64,000 nt of DNA from Caenorhabditis elegans (GCF_000002985.6 NC_003280.10:2418001-2482000); one strand, 5' to 3'; numbered from the stretch's first letter, positions 55,101-63,940 are shown. Notes: a model not told the origin generated them from the sequence alone. A program made the numbers and translations.

Positions 55101-55359
55101 ACAAAAAATCGCTCAAAATTCGAAAATCGGTTCAAATTCGGTGTTTGCGTACTTCTGGCGCTACAGTAACCCGGGAAAATTCAAAATTAAGCTAGAAAGC
55201 TCTAGTTTTCATATTTTCAGGCTCATTTTTTGTGTAGAATCCGAAAATCCGGCGTACCGATTCCTGAAAATCCTGCAAAAAAAGTTGGGCGGGCTGTACG
55301 TCGGGTCCTCCGCTGTAGAATGCGTCGATCGCTCGACACACCGTTTCCATAGAATCCAT
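43193..55359 (-). CDS. tsr-1: TSR-1, transportin-SR (TNPO3-like importin beta)
   Basis: Sixteen recognised exons (complement of 55258-55359, 53111-53236, 52860-53064, 51212-51496, 50912-51052, 49959-50320, 48876-49015, 48745-48821, 47639-47857, 47258-47447, 46190-46395, 45995-46111, 45080-45331, 44191-44355, 43795-43898, 43193-43250) encode about 916 residues. Co-linear matches to human TNPO3 include LCLAIADLYIQ, FGEFRLKAVEALRDV, SSYLYLASVIVDEYGQ, NHPDTVDDLFRLAQRF and the C-terminal HTRDLAKLFI. The protein imports phosphorylated SR splicing factors through RanGTP-dependent nuclear transport. The ATG is 11 nt after a TTTTCAG acceptor. Exons 1 and 2 do not join in phase, and about 50-60 residues expected between them (in TNPO3 the YFAAQT region) are not visible in 53237-55257, so one exon is missing from this model. 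A Gly/Ala/Asn insert (TAGAGAAGANKENEG) in the 47258-47447 exon is extra relative to the human protein. Confidence 0.88.
43255..43790. repeat. GGCCTAAATCGGCC intronic repeat
   Basis: The last tsr-1 intron is built from degenerate GGCCTAAATCGGCCTGAA units. TTTAGGCC and TAGGCCTAAA recall the nematode telomere hexamer TTAGGC, but the register is not a true telomere array. Confidence 0.65.
44380..44975. repeat. Tandem ~125-165-bp repeat in a tsr-1 intron
   Basis: Units containing CCTGAAAATTCAAAATTTCAC, CTCATTTTAAGCTTCAAAATG and GGTATAATCATGCAGGG recur at about 44400, 44525, 44690 and 44820, interspersed with AGGCCTAAA motifs. Confidence 0.7.
46468..46583. repeat. 116-bp foldback core, copy 1
   Basis: Runs from GTGACAAATGTGC to GCACACAAGTCAC, imperfect inverted ends, with an inner hairpin GGCTG/CAGCC. 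It lies in the tsr-1 intron 46396-47257. Nearly identical to four other copies although the DNA around them has diverged. Confidence 0.8.
49090..49206. repeat. 116-bp foldback core, copy 2
   Basis: Same element in the tsr-1 intron 49016-49958; one extra base (GCACCGAATTG instead of GCACAAATTG) makes it 117 bp. Confidence 0.8.
53320..53435. repeat. 116-bp foldback core, copy 3
   Basis: Lies about 85 bp from the tsr-1 acceptor at 53237, in the large intron where an exon appears to be missing. Confidence 0.8.
53923..54038. repeat. 116-bp foldback core, copy 4
   Basis: Tandem neighbour of copy 3 (starts are 603 bp apart, twice the modular period). One substitution in the right end (GTACACAAGTCAC). 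Confidence 0.8.
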
Positions 55360-55372
55360 GTGATTTTGTTCT
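55360..55372 (-). promoter_or_regulatory. Trans-splice acceptor of tsr-1
   Basis: CTCTAATTTTCAG ends at 55371 on the minus strand, followed by an 11-nt leader and the ATG at 55359. With no start or coding sequence just upstream, this fits SL addition. Confidence 0.6.
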
Positions 55373-56107
55373 GAAAATTAGAGGAAAAATTGAGAAATCT
55401 TCTGAAAACTGTTAAAAAATCGCTGAATTTGAACAAAAAATTGGGGAAAAGACGAGAAAATCGATAAAATTTGGTTAAAAAACCCAATAAAATCCAAATA
55501 ATTGAAACAAAATTTGAGTGACGGAAAAATCGTTTAATTTGTAAAAAATGAGGAAAATCTATGAGAAAAAAGCCTAGAAAATCAGAAAAAATACCAAAAA
55601 ATGGGTGGAAAAAGAGCACAAAATTTGAGAGAAACTGGCCAAAAATAGGGAAATAATGGGAGAAAAATGCTCGAAAATGAGCAAAAAATGGACGGAAAAT
55701 CTACAAAAAAATGGTCAGAATTAGGGGAAATTAGGCTCAAATGAGCAAAAATCGGGGGAAAAATGCTCCAAAATGAGCAAAAAATGGTAAAAATTAGGGA
55801 GAAAAAAACTTAAAATTCAGCTGAAAAAGGCCGAAACTAGGGAAAAATTAGGGGAAAAATTGAGAGAAAATGGACGAAATTTAGGTTAAATAGGCTCAAA
55901 AAAGAGCAAAAAAATAGAAGAAAAAGCTCACAAAAGAGCAAAAAAAATGAACAAAAAATCTACCAAAAAGGACAAAAATTGGACGAACAATCTATCAAAA
56001 AATGTTCAAAAATGAGCAAAAAATGACCAAAATTCAGGGAAAAAACGGCTCAAAAAAGAGCAAAAATGCTCAGAAATCAACGAAAAATTATCCGAAAAAT
56101 CAATAAT
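55373..56107 (-). other. Intercistronic region mnat-1 to tsr-1
   Basis: About 735 bp, strongly A-rich on the plus strand and thus U-rich in the sense of both genes. It holds a run of small palindromes of the form GCTC-N(4-6)-GAGC at about 55671, 55734, 55765, 55889, 55927 and 56050. No gene here. No AATAAA was seen after mnat-1. Confidence 0.45.
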
Positions 56108-59100
56108 TTAGAACGAAAACAAATCGATTCGAGCCTCAAAAAGAGCACGTGAGCATCCGAGCATTGGAGTGTAGCCGCCGGCAATGTATTCCTGTAAATT
56201 TTCCAATCTTTGGCTGAAATGTGGCCGAAAATCGCTGGAAATTACCGCAGTGGGCTGTCGAATGTGAGCCAGATAGCCGAGAGCCTCGATTTCCGAAACA
56301 TTTGGCATTGGTGGACCATTGATAACCAATTCGAGGGGCTGAAAAATTGAAATTTAAAAAATTTAAAGATTTTTCCGACTGAAAATCAATTTTCAATAGC
56401 AAATTCGAATTCTCCGCAAAATTTTGCACTACACCGCGAAAACTAGGCCTTTCTAGCTCAATTTTGAAATTTCCCGGGTTACGATAGCGCCAAAAGTACG
56501 CAAACACCGACTACAGTACCCCCAAAACACCCGATTTTACACGATTTTCGAATTTTGAGCTGAAAATTTAGGAATAGACTAATTAAATGGCAGAGAATTC
56601 GGATTTCTTATCGAAAATTCGTTAAAAATTTTTTTTAAACCGGCTAAAAGTCAAAATTTCAATTTCCAGCAGAAATTTGAACGGCTCTGCAAATTTTCAT
56701 TGTGGAATTCGAATTCCTCGTCATTTTATTAGTCTAATCCTAAATTTTCAGCTCAAAATTCGAAAATTGCGTCAAATCTGGTGTTTTGGGTTACTGTAAT
56801 CGGTGTTTGCGTACTTTTGGCGCTACCGTAACCCAAGAAATTTCAAAATTGAGCTAGAAACCTCTAGTTTTTGCAGTTAAGGGTGAAATTTTGCGGAGAA
56901 TTCAAAATTGAGCTTTTAAATTCGAAATTCCGATATCCAGATCCTATTTTCTAGGATTCTTTAAAAAATACGAAAATTCCGAGGTTCAAATCTTTTTCTG
57001 CAAATTTTCATTGTGAAATTCGAATTCCCCGCCATTTTATTAGTCTATTCCTAAATTTTCAGCTCAAAATTCGGAAATCGCATAAAATCGGGTGTTTCGG
57101 GGGTACTACCGTAACCCTCGAAAACTCAAAATTGAGCTCTAGTTTTCGAATTTAAGACTGGATTTTCACGGAGAATCGGAAAATTGACTTGAAAATCTGA
57201 AATTTCGAGTGGAAAAGCTGCATTTTTTCGATTTCTTCCGAATTTTCATGTCCAACCTGGTGAACATAAGCCCTTCCGGCAACACGAATGACCGTATTAA
57301 ACGACATATTCTCGGCGGCACGTTTTCTCGTCTGTAACATCTCCTTATTTCGGCGTTTTCGTTTCTCCTGTTCCTCCTTTTCCTCGAGTTCCTTTTCGAT
57401 TTGCTTTTTACGTTCCCGATCCAGAATTACTTCGGCCGCCACATTCGAATCGCGAAGTTCGTCCATAATTTTCCGGGTGTCTGTGACTGCGGAGGCGGCT
57501 TCTTGTTCTTTCTGCAAAAAAAAAAATTGAAAAAATTTCAAAATTTTTGGAAAAAATCTCAAATTTAACAAATTTCCCTATACATAATCAAATTCCCCAC
57601 AAATTTCACCCTTAACTGCAAAAACTAGAGGTTTCTAGCTCAATTTTGAAATTTCGCGGGTTACGGTAGCACCAAAAGTACGCAAACACCGAATTTCACG
57701 AAATTTTCGAATTTTAAGCTGAAAACTTGAGAATAGACAGAAAAAATAGCGGAGAATTCGAATTTCTAAACGAAAATTTGAAGAAATCTGTTTAAAGTAA
57801 TGAAAAATTGGAAAATCTCAAAGTTTTTGTAGATTTTTATGGAAAATTCAAATTTGAAATTGAAAATTCTGAAATTTCATTATCAAATTCGAATTCCCCG
57901 CCATTTTCTTAGTCTAAAACCCAATTTTCAGCTCAAAATTCGAAAATGACGTGAAATTCGGTGTTTTGGGGTACTGTAGCCGGTGTTTGCGTACTTTTGG
58001 GGCTACCGTACCCCTCAAAGTGTCAAAAGTGAGCTGGAAACCTCTAGTTTTCGCGGTTCTGACCGAAATTCGACGGAGAACCTGAAAATCATGATGATAA
58101 GCTGGGTTTTTATGGATTTTTCATCCGAAAACTGGAATTTTTTCTAATTTTCGTCCAATTTCCCCAATCCTAACCGCGTCCATCTCCATATGATCCGTCA
58201 TTCTCGCCTTCATCGCTCGCTCCTCACGAAGTTGGTCTTCGATCCATTTCTGATCGTCATCCAGTCTGGAAAAATCGGAATTTTCAAGAATTCGAATTTT
58301 CACATAAAAAGTTGCTCCGGGCGGTACCTTCGCTTGTTCCGATCGATTTGCTCTTTGTGCTTCTCCTCAAACGCCTGAATTTCGGCATTTGTCTCGTTGA
58401 CGTTTGTCTCGAATACGAGGTTGTAGACGACTGTCTCGAATCTGAAAAATTGAAATTTTGAATTCGAGGGGCTGAAAAAATGAAATTATTGAAAATTTTT
58501 ATAATTTCGGAGCTGAAAATTGTCTGAAAATCAATTTTATCTCGCAAATTCGAATTCTCCGCAAACTTTCAGTCGGAAAACTGAAAACTAGAGGTTTCTA
58601 GCTCAATTTTGAAATTTCCCGGGTTACGGTAGCGCCAAAAGTACGCAAACACCGTCTACAGTACCCCAAAACACCAAATTTCACGCGATTTTCGAATTTT
58701 GAGCTGAAAATTCAGGATTAGACCAAGAAAATGACGGAGAATTCGAATATCTTATCGAAAATTCGTAGAAAAAATTCTTAAAATTTTTGAACCGTCTAAA
58801 ATTCGAAATTTTAATTTTCACTGGAAATTTCAGCGGTTCAAAAAATTTTCTGCAAATTTTCATTACGATATTCGAATTCTCCGCCATTTTCTTAATCTAT
58901 TCCTAAATTTTCAGATCAAAATTCGAAAATCGCGTGAAATTCGGTGTTTTGGGGTACTGTAGTCGGTGTTTGCGTACTTTTGGCGCTATCGTAACCCTGG
59001 AAATTCCAAAGTTGAGCTAGAAGGTTCTAGTTTTCGATTTTCAGGCTGAAATTTCACGGAGAATCTGAAAATTGAGCTGAAAACACTGGAATTTCAAGTT

Positions 59101-60276
59101 TTCAGGCATTTTTTTCCGTTTTTTCGCTCAAAATTCGACGATTTCTGCCATTTTACCTCTCCTGATAGTCTCCAAACTCTCGAAGATTCTCAAAATCATC
59201 CTGTTTCAGATTATAGATTTTTCTGAGTTTTCTTCGGAGAAAAGTCTCCTTATCGATAAGTGGATCCTCGTAGATTTGTTCTCGGAAATTATTTTTTCGA
59301 AGGACCCGGTTGCAGACGTGACAGTTGCCAGAATTCAATGCGAAAATGTTGTCCACACAGTTTCTGAAAAAATCGCAAGTTTTTGGGGTGGAAAATGAAA
59401 ATTTGGGCATAGCTTCCGCATCCCCGGTGACAAATGTGCCCTATTGCACAAATTGTTGGCTGGAATACGGTATTTATTGCATGTTTCAGCCGAGAATACC
59501 AACTATTCAAACCATCAATTATGATAGAAGCACACAAGTCACAAAAATTTATGAAGTTTTAGGGAATTTATTGGAATTTTTTGGAATTTTGAATTAAAAA
59601 TACCAGCTTTTTCTAAATTTTTTTGAAGAAAATCTCAAATCCTCGAGGTTATTTCAATTTTTTTTGGCTAAAAATGCCAATTTTCGAGATTTTTTTCTCG
59701 ACAGACAGCGTTAAATTCAAAATTTCACAGCACGCGTTGCGGTCGCGTCGCGGTTCTAGCTAGAATTTTCAAAATTGAGCTAGAAACCTCTAGTCTTCGA
59801 ATTTCCGACTGAAATTTCATGGGGATTCCAGTTTCTGAGCACAGAAAATTCGAAAATTTACTGAAAACTTGGGAAAATCGTTTTTTTTTGGGATTTCGGC
59901 TTACAATTTAAAAAAAAATGAGAGAACCCGCTATTTTTAGCGGAAATTAGTTGAAAATTGTGGAAAAATCGGTTTTTTTCCGCCAAAAATTTGCCAAAAA
60001 CTGAGATTATTCTAAACTTCTGCCATTTTCGGGCTAAAATGTCGAATTTTTCCAAATTTCCAGGTAGAAAACTCGCGATTTTGCGATTTTCACGGATTTT
60101 CACGGATTTTCACGGATTTTCACACTAAAATGTCGGAATTTTTCCAATTTTTCGGCCAATATATCGATTTTCCGGGCGTTTTCTCACTTGCAAAGCGGGT
60201 GGCCACATTCATTGATCATCATGACGAGCTGCTTGTTGGTATATTCATTAGACTTGCATTTTTTGCACTCCTTCAT
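56108..60276 (-). CDS. mnat-1: MNAT-1 (MAT1), CDK-activating kinase assembly factor
   Basis: Seven exons in phase (complement of 60188-60276, 59157-59363, 58328-58441, 58175-58265, 57257-57511, 56246-56338, 56108-56191) give 310 residues, the usual MAT1 length. The N-terminal C3HC4 RING is split by intron 1: CKKCK, then CGHPLCKNCVDNIF, then CHVC. It is followed by the MAT1 signature LRKNNFREQIYEDPLIDKE. A long coiled coil (about residues 130-235) and the C-terminal cyclin/CDK7-binding part (GPPMPNVSEIEALGYLAHIR, GGYTPMLGCSRAL) complete the protein. MAT1 stabilises CDK7-cyclin H and anchors CAK to TFIIH in the nucleus. The last intron (56192-56245) is 54 nt and open in frame, so retention would add 18 residues. 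An acceptor 52 nt upstream of the ATG fits operon trans-splicing. Confidence 0.93.
59427..59542. repeat. 116-bp foldback core, copy 5
   Basis: Lies in intron 1 of mnat-1 (59364-60187), the only copy outside tsr-1 and in the same orientation relative to its host gene. Confidence 0.8.
60085..60124. repeat. TTTTCACGGAT minisatellite
   Basis: Three perfect 11-bp units (TTTTCACGGAT) and a partial fourth in intron 1 of mnat-1. Confidence 0.8.
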
Positions 60277-60330
60277 CTTGAAAATGGAGTTTTTGGTGGA
60301 TTTTTGGGTTGAAAGTGGAGTTAATGACCT
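60277..60330 (-). promoter_or_regulatory. Trans-splice acceptor and leader of mnat-1
   Basis: TCATTTTTCAG ends at 60329 on the minus strand and leaves a 52-nt leader before the mnat-1 ATG. It lies about 240 nt after the stop of the upstream LYR gene on the same strand, spacing compatible with an SL2-type operon. Confidence 0.6.
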
Positions 60331-60567
60331 GAAAAATGAGAAAATTTGGATTTTTCGCTAAAAAAGCAGGAAAAATAGAGGAAGTTAGGCGAAAATCCAT
60401 GAAAAATGCATATTTTGACGCCGAAATTGGTGTAGATCAAAAATTTGCCAATTATAAGATTTTCGAGAGGAAAATGTTGAAATTCCTTGATTTTCAGCGA
60501 TTTTTAAGCAATTTTTCAGCTAAAAAATTGGCAATTTCTCAATTTTTTGGGAAAAAATCCCAGATTT

Positions 60568-61076
60568 TCACGATTTTGTCCATTTTTCGCCGAAAATTCC
60601 AGAATATTCACCGATTTTCTGCTCCACGATGGTCTTATTGTGTGGATAAAGCTTGCAGAAGATCGCTTGACGTTTCAGCGACTCCAGCTGCTTCTGACCC
60701 TCTTCGTAGAGCTTTTTCTGCTCGGTGACGTCACAAACTGCGCGATTTGCGACAAAGTGGTCACGGATACGGCGTTGGAAGAACGATCTGTAGTTGTACT
60801 GTGGGATCTGCAAGAAAATCGGAATTTTTAACGGGAAATTGTGGGAAAAATCGAAGAAATTGATTTTTTGAGGTCGAAATTCGAAATATTTCGAATTTTT
60901 CTCGAATTTCGTCAATTTTTTGTTGATTTTCTCGTTTTTCAGCATAGTTTCCGCATTTTCCAGCTTTTTTCAGATCAAAATCGCCGAAAAACCAGCCAAA
61001 AACCAACTTTCTCAGCCTCCTTCTGCAATTGTTTGTAGAGGTTGACCCAGGCGCTCTTCGGAATTGCGGAGCTCAT
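60568..61076 (-). CDS. LYR-motif protein, ISD11/LYRM4-like
   Basis: Two exons (complement of 61008-61076 and 60568-60807) give 102 residues. The alignment to human LYRM4/ISD11 is co-linear: VNLYKQLQKEAEKL (LYR helix), YNYRSFFQRRIRDHFVANR, LYEEGQKQLESLKRQA, LYPHNKTIVEQ. ISD11 binds acyl-carrier protein and stabilises the cysteine desulfurase NFS1 in mitochondrial Fe-S cluster assembly. The canonical LYR triplet reads LYK here. The conserved part ends at VEQ; the following KIGEYSGIFGEKWTKS is not conserved, and a GTGAAT donor lies right after it, so the true C-terminus may use another exon. Head of a possible operon with mnat-1 and tsr-1. Confidence 0.82.
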
Positions 61077-62398
61077 GAAATTCACTAACCCTGCAATTTT
61101 AGCTACTTTTTCTGTGAAAATTTGCAAAAAAATCGGTGAAAATCGAATGAAAATCGCTAAAAATCGAAGAATTTCGTTTCAAAATCCGTTGAAAATAAGT
61201 GATGCGCGTCGGGTCTGGTGTATTGTACGCAAACACCACAGACAAAAGATAAACATTGCGGACTTTTGCACACTTTTGCACAATTTTAAGAGAAATCTGC
61301 ATTTTAAAATAAAATTAACAAATAATTTATTGAAAATAGAAAAAATTTGAATAAAAATTTTCAAATATGAGGCTAAATTCAAAGTTGAAAACTGAATTTC
61401 AGGCGGTTTCATTGTCATTGGAAAAAGTTCGATTTCATCTTTTAAAATTATTTTCCAGATTTTCTAATCCTCATTTTCGATGTCTACACCAGCTTTATCA
61501 GCCTACTCCGGAGTTTTCAGACAAAACAAGTGAAAATCGGCTGTTTTGGGGTACTGTAGTCGGTGGTTGCATACTATCGGGGCTACCGTAACCCTCGAAA
61601 TAACGACCGGTAAAAAATTGTGGAAAAATTGGGAAGAATCGAAAAAATCTTATTTCTTCTTTATTTCTCTTATTTCTAAAAATCTATATTTGCACTTGCA
61701 ATTCCTACTCCAGGCATATACATATCCATTTAAAAGCTCTAATTTTTCTACGTTGATTTTGTTATTAATATTTGCCCTTTTACCGGCAAAAGTCATACCC
61801 GGCAAAGCGGCAAATCGCCAAATTGCCGGTATGGAAAATTTCCGGCAAATAGGAAAACCGCCAAATTGCCGGTTTTGAAAATTACTGGCAAATCGGAAAT
61901 TCGCCAAATCGCCGGAATTGAACATTTCCGGCAAATGGGCAAATTGTCGGAATTGAAATACCCGACAAATCGGCAAATCAGCAAATTGCCGGAATCGAAC
62001 ACTTTCGGAAAATCGGCAAACCGGTAAATTGTTGGAATTGAAAGTTCCGGCAAATTGGCAAATCGGCAATTGCCGGAATTAAGAATTTCGGGCAAATGGG
62101 CAAATTGTCGACTTGCCAAATTTGCCGGAAAACTTTCAGAATTTAGTTTTAATTGGCAAATTTGTACGCACCCCATGAATGCTTCTATGTACATCTATAA
62201 AAAATCCCTGAAAAAAATTCCGGCAATTTGCCGAAATTTTCTGGCAAATCGGCAAACCGGCAAATTTCCGACTTACCGAATTTGCAGGAAAATAAATTTT
62301 GAAATATCGCGTTTACGCAAACTTTATGAACTCTGAAATAAAATTCCCTATAAATACAAACCACCAAAAGTTCAAATTTTAGCTTTTTCAACTTAAAA
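61077..62398. other. Divergent intergenic region
   Basis: Separates the minus-strand LYR gene from the plus-strand secreted-protein gene. It holds one modular repeat core (about 61555) and CGGCAAATTGCCG arrays. No gene is supportable; long open frames here read through the repeat. Confidence 0.45.
61785..62110. repeat. CGGCAAATTGCCG array
   Basis: Same family as at 10560-10975: GGCAAATCGGCAAATTGCCG-like units with CCGGAATTGAA spacers. Followed by a second block at 62215-62290. Confidence 0.85.
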
Positions 62399-63549
62399 AT
62401 GCTTAAATCAATTATCCTCTTGATTTGCGGTGAGCACTATTTTTTGAGTTTCCCATTTATTTTTGGCTTTTTCAGCTCATTGTGCATTTTCGGATAGATT
62501 GGACGCTGGAAGTCAGGCGGATTGTGTGGCTGCTGCCAATAAAATCTACAACAACGAATGGGGATTTGATCATAAATTGGTACATTTTTCAAGCAGTTCA
62601 ATAGAGCGCACTTTCACACTGAATAGAGAATTTTATAATCTACAACTTAGTCTCTTGGATCAACTTTCTAGAATGTCGTTAAAAGACGTTATGGCGAAAG
62701 TGCAATGGAGCGCACTTGCACCATGGAAAATTAAACCAGCTAAACTAAAAGTCGCGTAACTTTCTGCTAATTTTGCCTAGAAAGTTGGAGCAAAACAAAG
62801 TTGTAGAGCTTAACATTCTCTATCATTTGAGGTAAAATTTGGAAAAAATTAATCAATGAGTATGTAAGTGCGCTCCACTGAACTTTAGCTATAACTTTCT
62901 TCAACGGCGTCCTAGAATGTTGATTCAAGAGGCAAACTTGAAGAAATTTAAGTTTTCTATCACATTTCAAGTATCAAAACTTCATACATAGCCTAACTAG
63001 CGACTCATTCAGGTATACGACAAGGAGCTCGAGCCGTTCGCAGCAGAAACTCCATGTGGCATCGCCTATTTGCAGAATGGACTCGCAGAAGTTGGTAGCG
63101 GTGGAGCTGTAAGTTTCCACAGATCGGAAATTTCTCAAAAAAAGTTCTGTAATTTTCAGCACACCTCGGTGAATCTCAGAGAAGAGCATACCAGAATCGC
63201 GTGTGTCCCGAAAAAGTGCGGTGGGGTGGAGGTGGCGTGTGCTGTGGGTGGTCCCAGGTTGGTTTTTGATAAAAAATTTGAATTTTCCACGTTTTTCTTA
63301 GTATGGCCCTAAATTTAAAGCGCAAAATTCGAAAATTGCGCCAGATTCGGTGCTTGCGTACTTTTGGCGCTACAGTAACCCTCAAAAATTAAAAATTGAG
63401 CTAGGAGCTTCAACTTTTGTAGATTTCATACAAGAATAGTGTGGGAAGCTAGAATTTTGTCGAATTAATTTCATTTTGTTGCTCGAATTCCAAAAATATT
63501 CGGAAATTCTGTTTTTGTTGCCTTTTCCAGTGACATAATAAGATTTTAG
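62399..63549 (+). CDS. Small secreted Cys-containing protein, possibly CAP/SCP-like
   Basis: Five exons (62399-62429, 62476-62579, 63013-63108, 63160-63257, 63531-63549) keep phase and give about 115 residues. MLKSIILLICAHCAFS is a signal peptide. The mature part (DCVAAANKIYNNEWGFDHKL, VYDKELEPFAAETPCG, HTRIACVPKKCGGVEVACAV) vaguely follows a shortened CAP/SCP domain: a helix, a WD-like LVYDKELE segment and a terminal GC-C-VC pattern. The match is weak and the core CAP His/Glu are not identified. The last mini-exon (DIIRF) is the least certain. A second gene starting MLKTILLLVF at 63941 has the same first-exon length and phase, so this is a tandem family. Confidence 0.55.
62600..62990. repeat. 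Inverted repeat in intron 2 of the secreted-protein gene
   Basis: TCTTGGATCAACTTTCTAGA to AGTGCAATGGAGCGCACTT (about 62652-62720) is mirrored by GTGCGCTCCACTGAACTTTA to TAGAATGTTGATTCAAGAGG (about 62869-62933). A non-autonomous foldback element; the open frames crossing it are not counted as coding. Confidence 0.7.
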
Positions 63550-63640
63550 TTAAAAAATTCGAATTCTCCATGAAATTTCCAAAATTTTGACACCCATATC
63601 GACTAGATTCGGTTGAAAACCAACATTTTAATCGTTTTCG

Positions 63641-63702
63641 GCATGCGTAATGGTCGCGTTGCGGTCGCGTTGCGGTTGCGTTGCGGTCGCGTCACGGCTC
63701 AA
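63641..63702 (+). repeat. CpG-rich GCGTTGCGGTCGCG array
   Basis: Five tandem variants of GCGTTGCGGTCGC within 60 bp, the largest block of this motif in the window. Single copies of the same core occur at 38690, 42212, 46792, 49405, 53620, 54222 and 59731. Confidence 0.8.
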
Positions 63703-63940
63703 AACTCAAAACCATTCAAAATAAACCGTTTTCCTCAAAATAATTTATTTTTAATATTTTTGAATAAAATGCTTCCGTGGATCTCGTATTTGACATCTTT
63801 TACTAAAAACTTAAAATTTCTGCGGGAAAATGTTTTTAAAAAATCAACAAAGTTCATACTCGAATGAACTTTTGAACTTTCTAAAATCTCGACTAATACT
63901 ACCAAAATCTTAAAATTGTTAGATTTTCAAATCAAATATG

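Larger units (their letters stand above)
37850..63420. repeat. Modular ~300-bp intronic repeat (GGTGTTTGCGTAC family)
   Basis: At least 30 copies. Left flank: TTCGAATTCCCCGCCATTTT, CTTAGTCTA, TTTTCAGCTCAAAATTCG. Core: TACTGTAGTCGGTGTTTGCG, TACTTTTGGCGCTACCGTAA. Right flank: TTTCAAAATTGAGCTAGAAA, CCTCTAGTTTTCG. Plus-oriented cores lie near 38095, 38395, 40535, 41140, 41443, 44044, 45558, 45857, 47078, 47996, 48300, 48604, 50468, 50775, 52009, 52320, 52625, 55139, 56795, 57980, 58955, 61555 and 63350. Minus-oriented cores lie near 37925, 40250, 42650, 51705, 54998, 56495, 57670 and 58630. Two more plus cores lie at 22850 and 23095. Neighbouring cores are usually 300-312 bp apart. Confidence 0.85.

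Noticed and set aside
61650..62194. 139-residue and 133-residue minus-strand open frames
   Set aside because: They translate the CGGCAAATTGCCG array (repeating ICRFADLPE-like peptides) in two frames, with no independent coding support.
37850..63420. CRISPR-like regularly spaced repeats
   Set aside because: The genome is eukaryotic, units are about 300 bp, occur in both orientations and are interrupted by exons.
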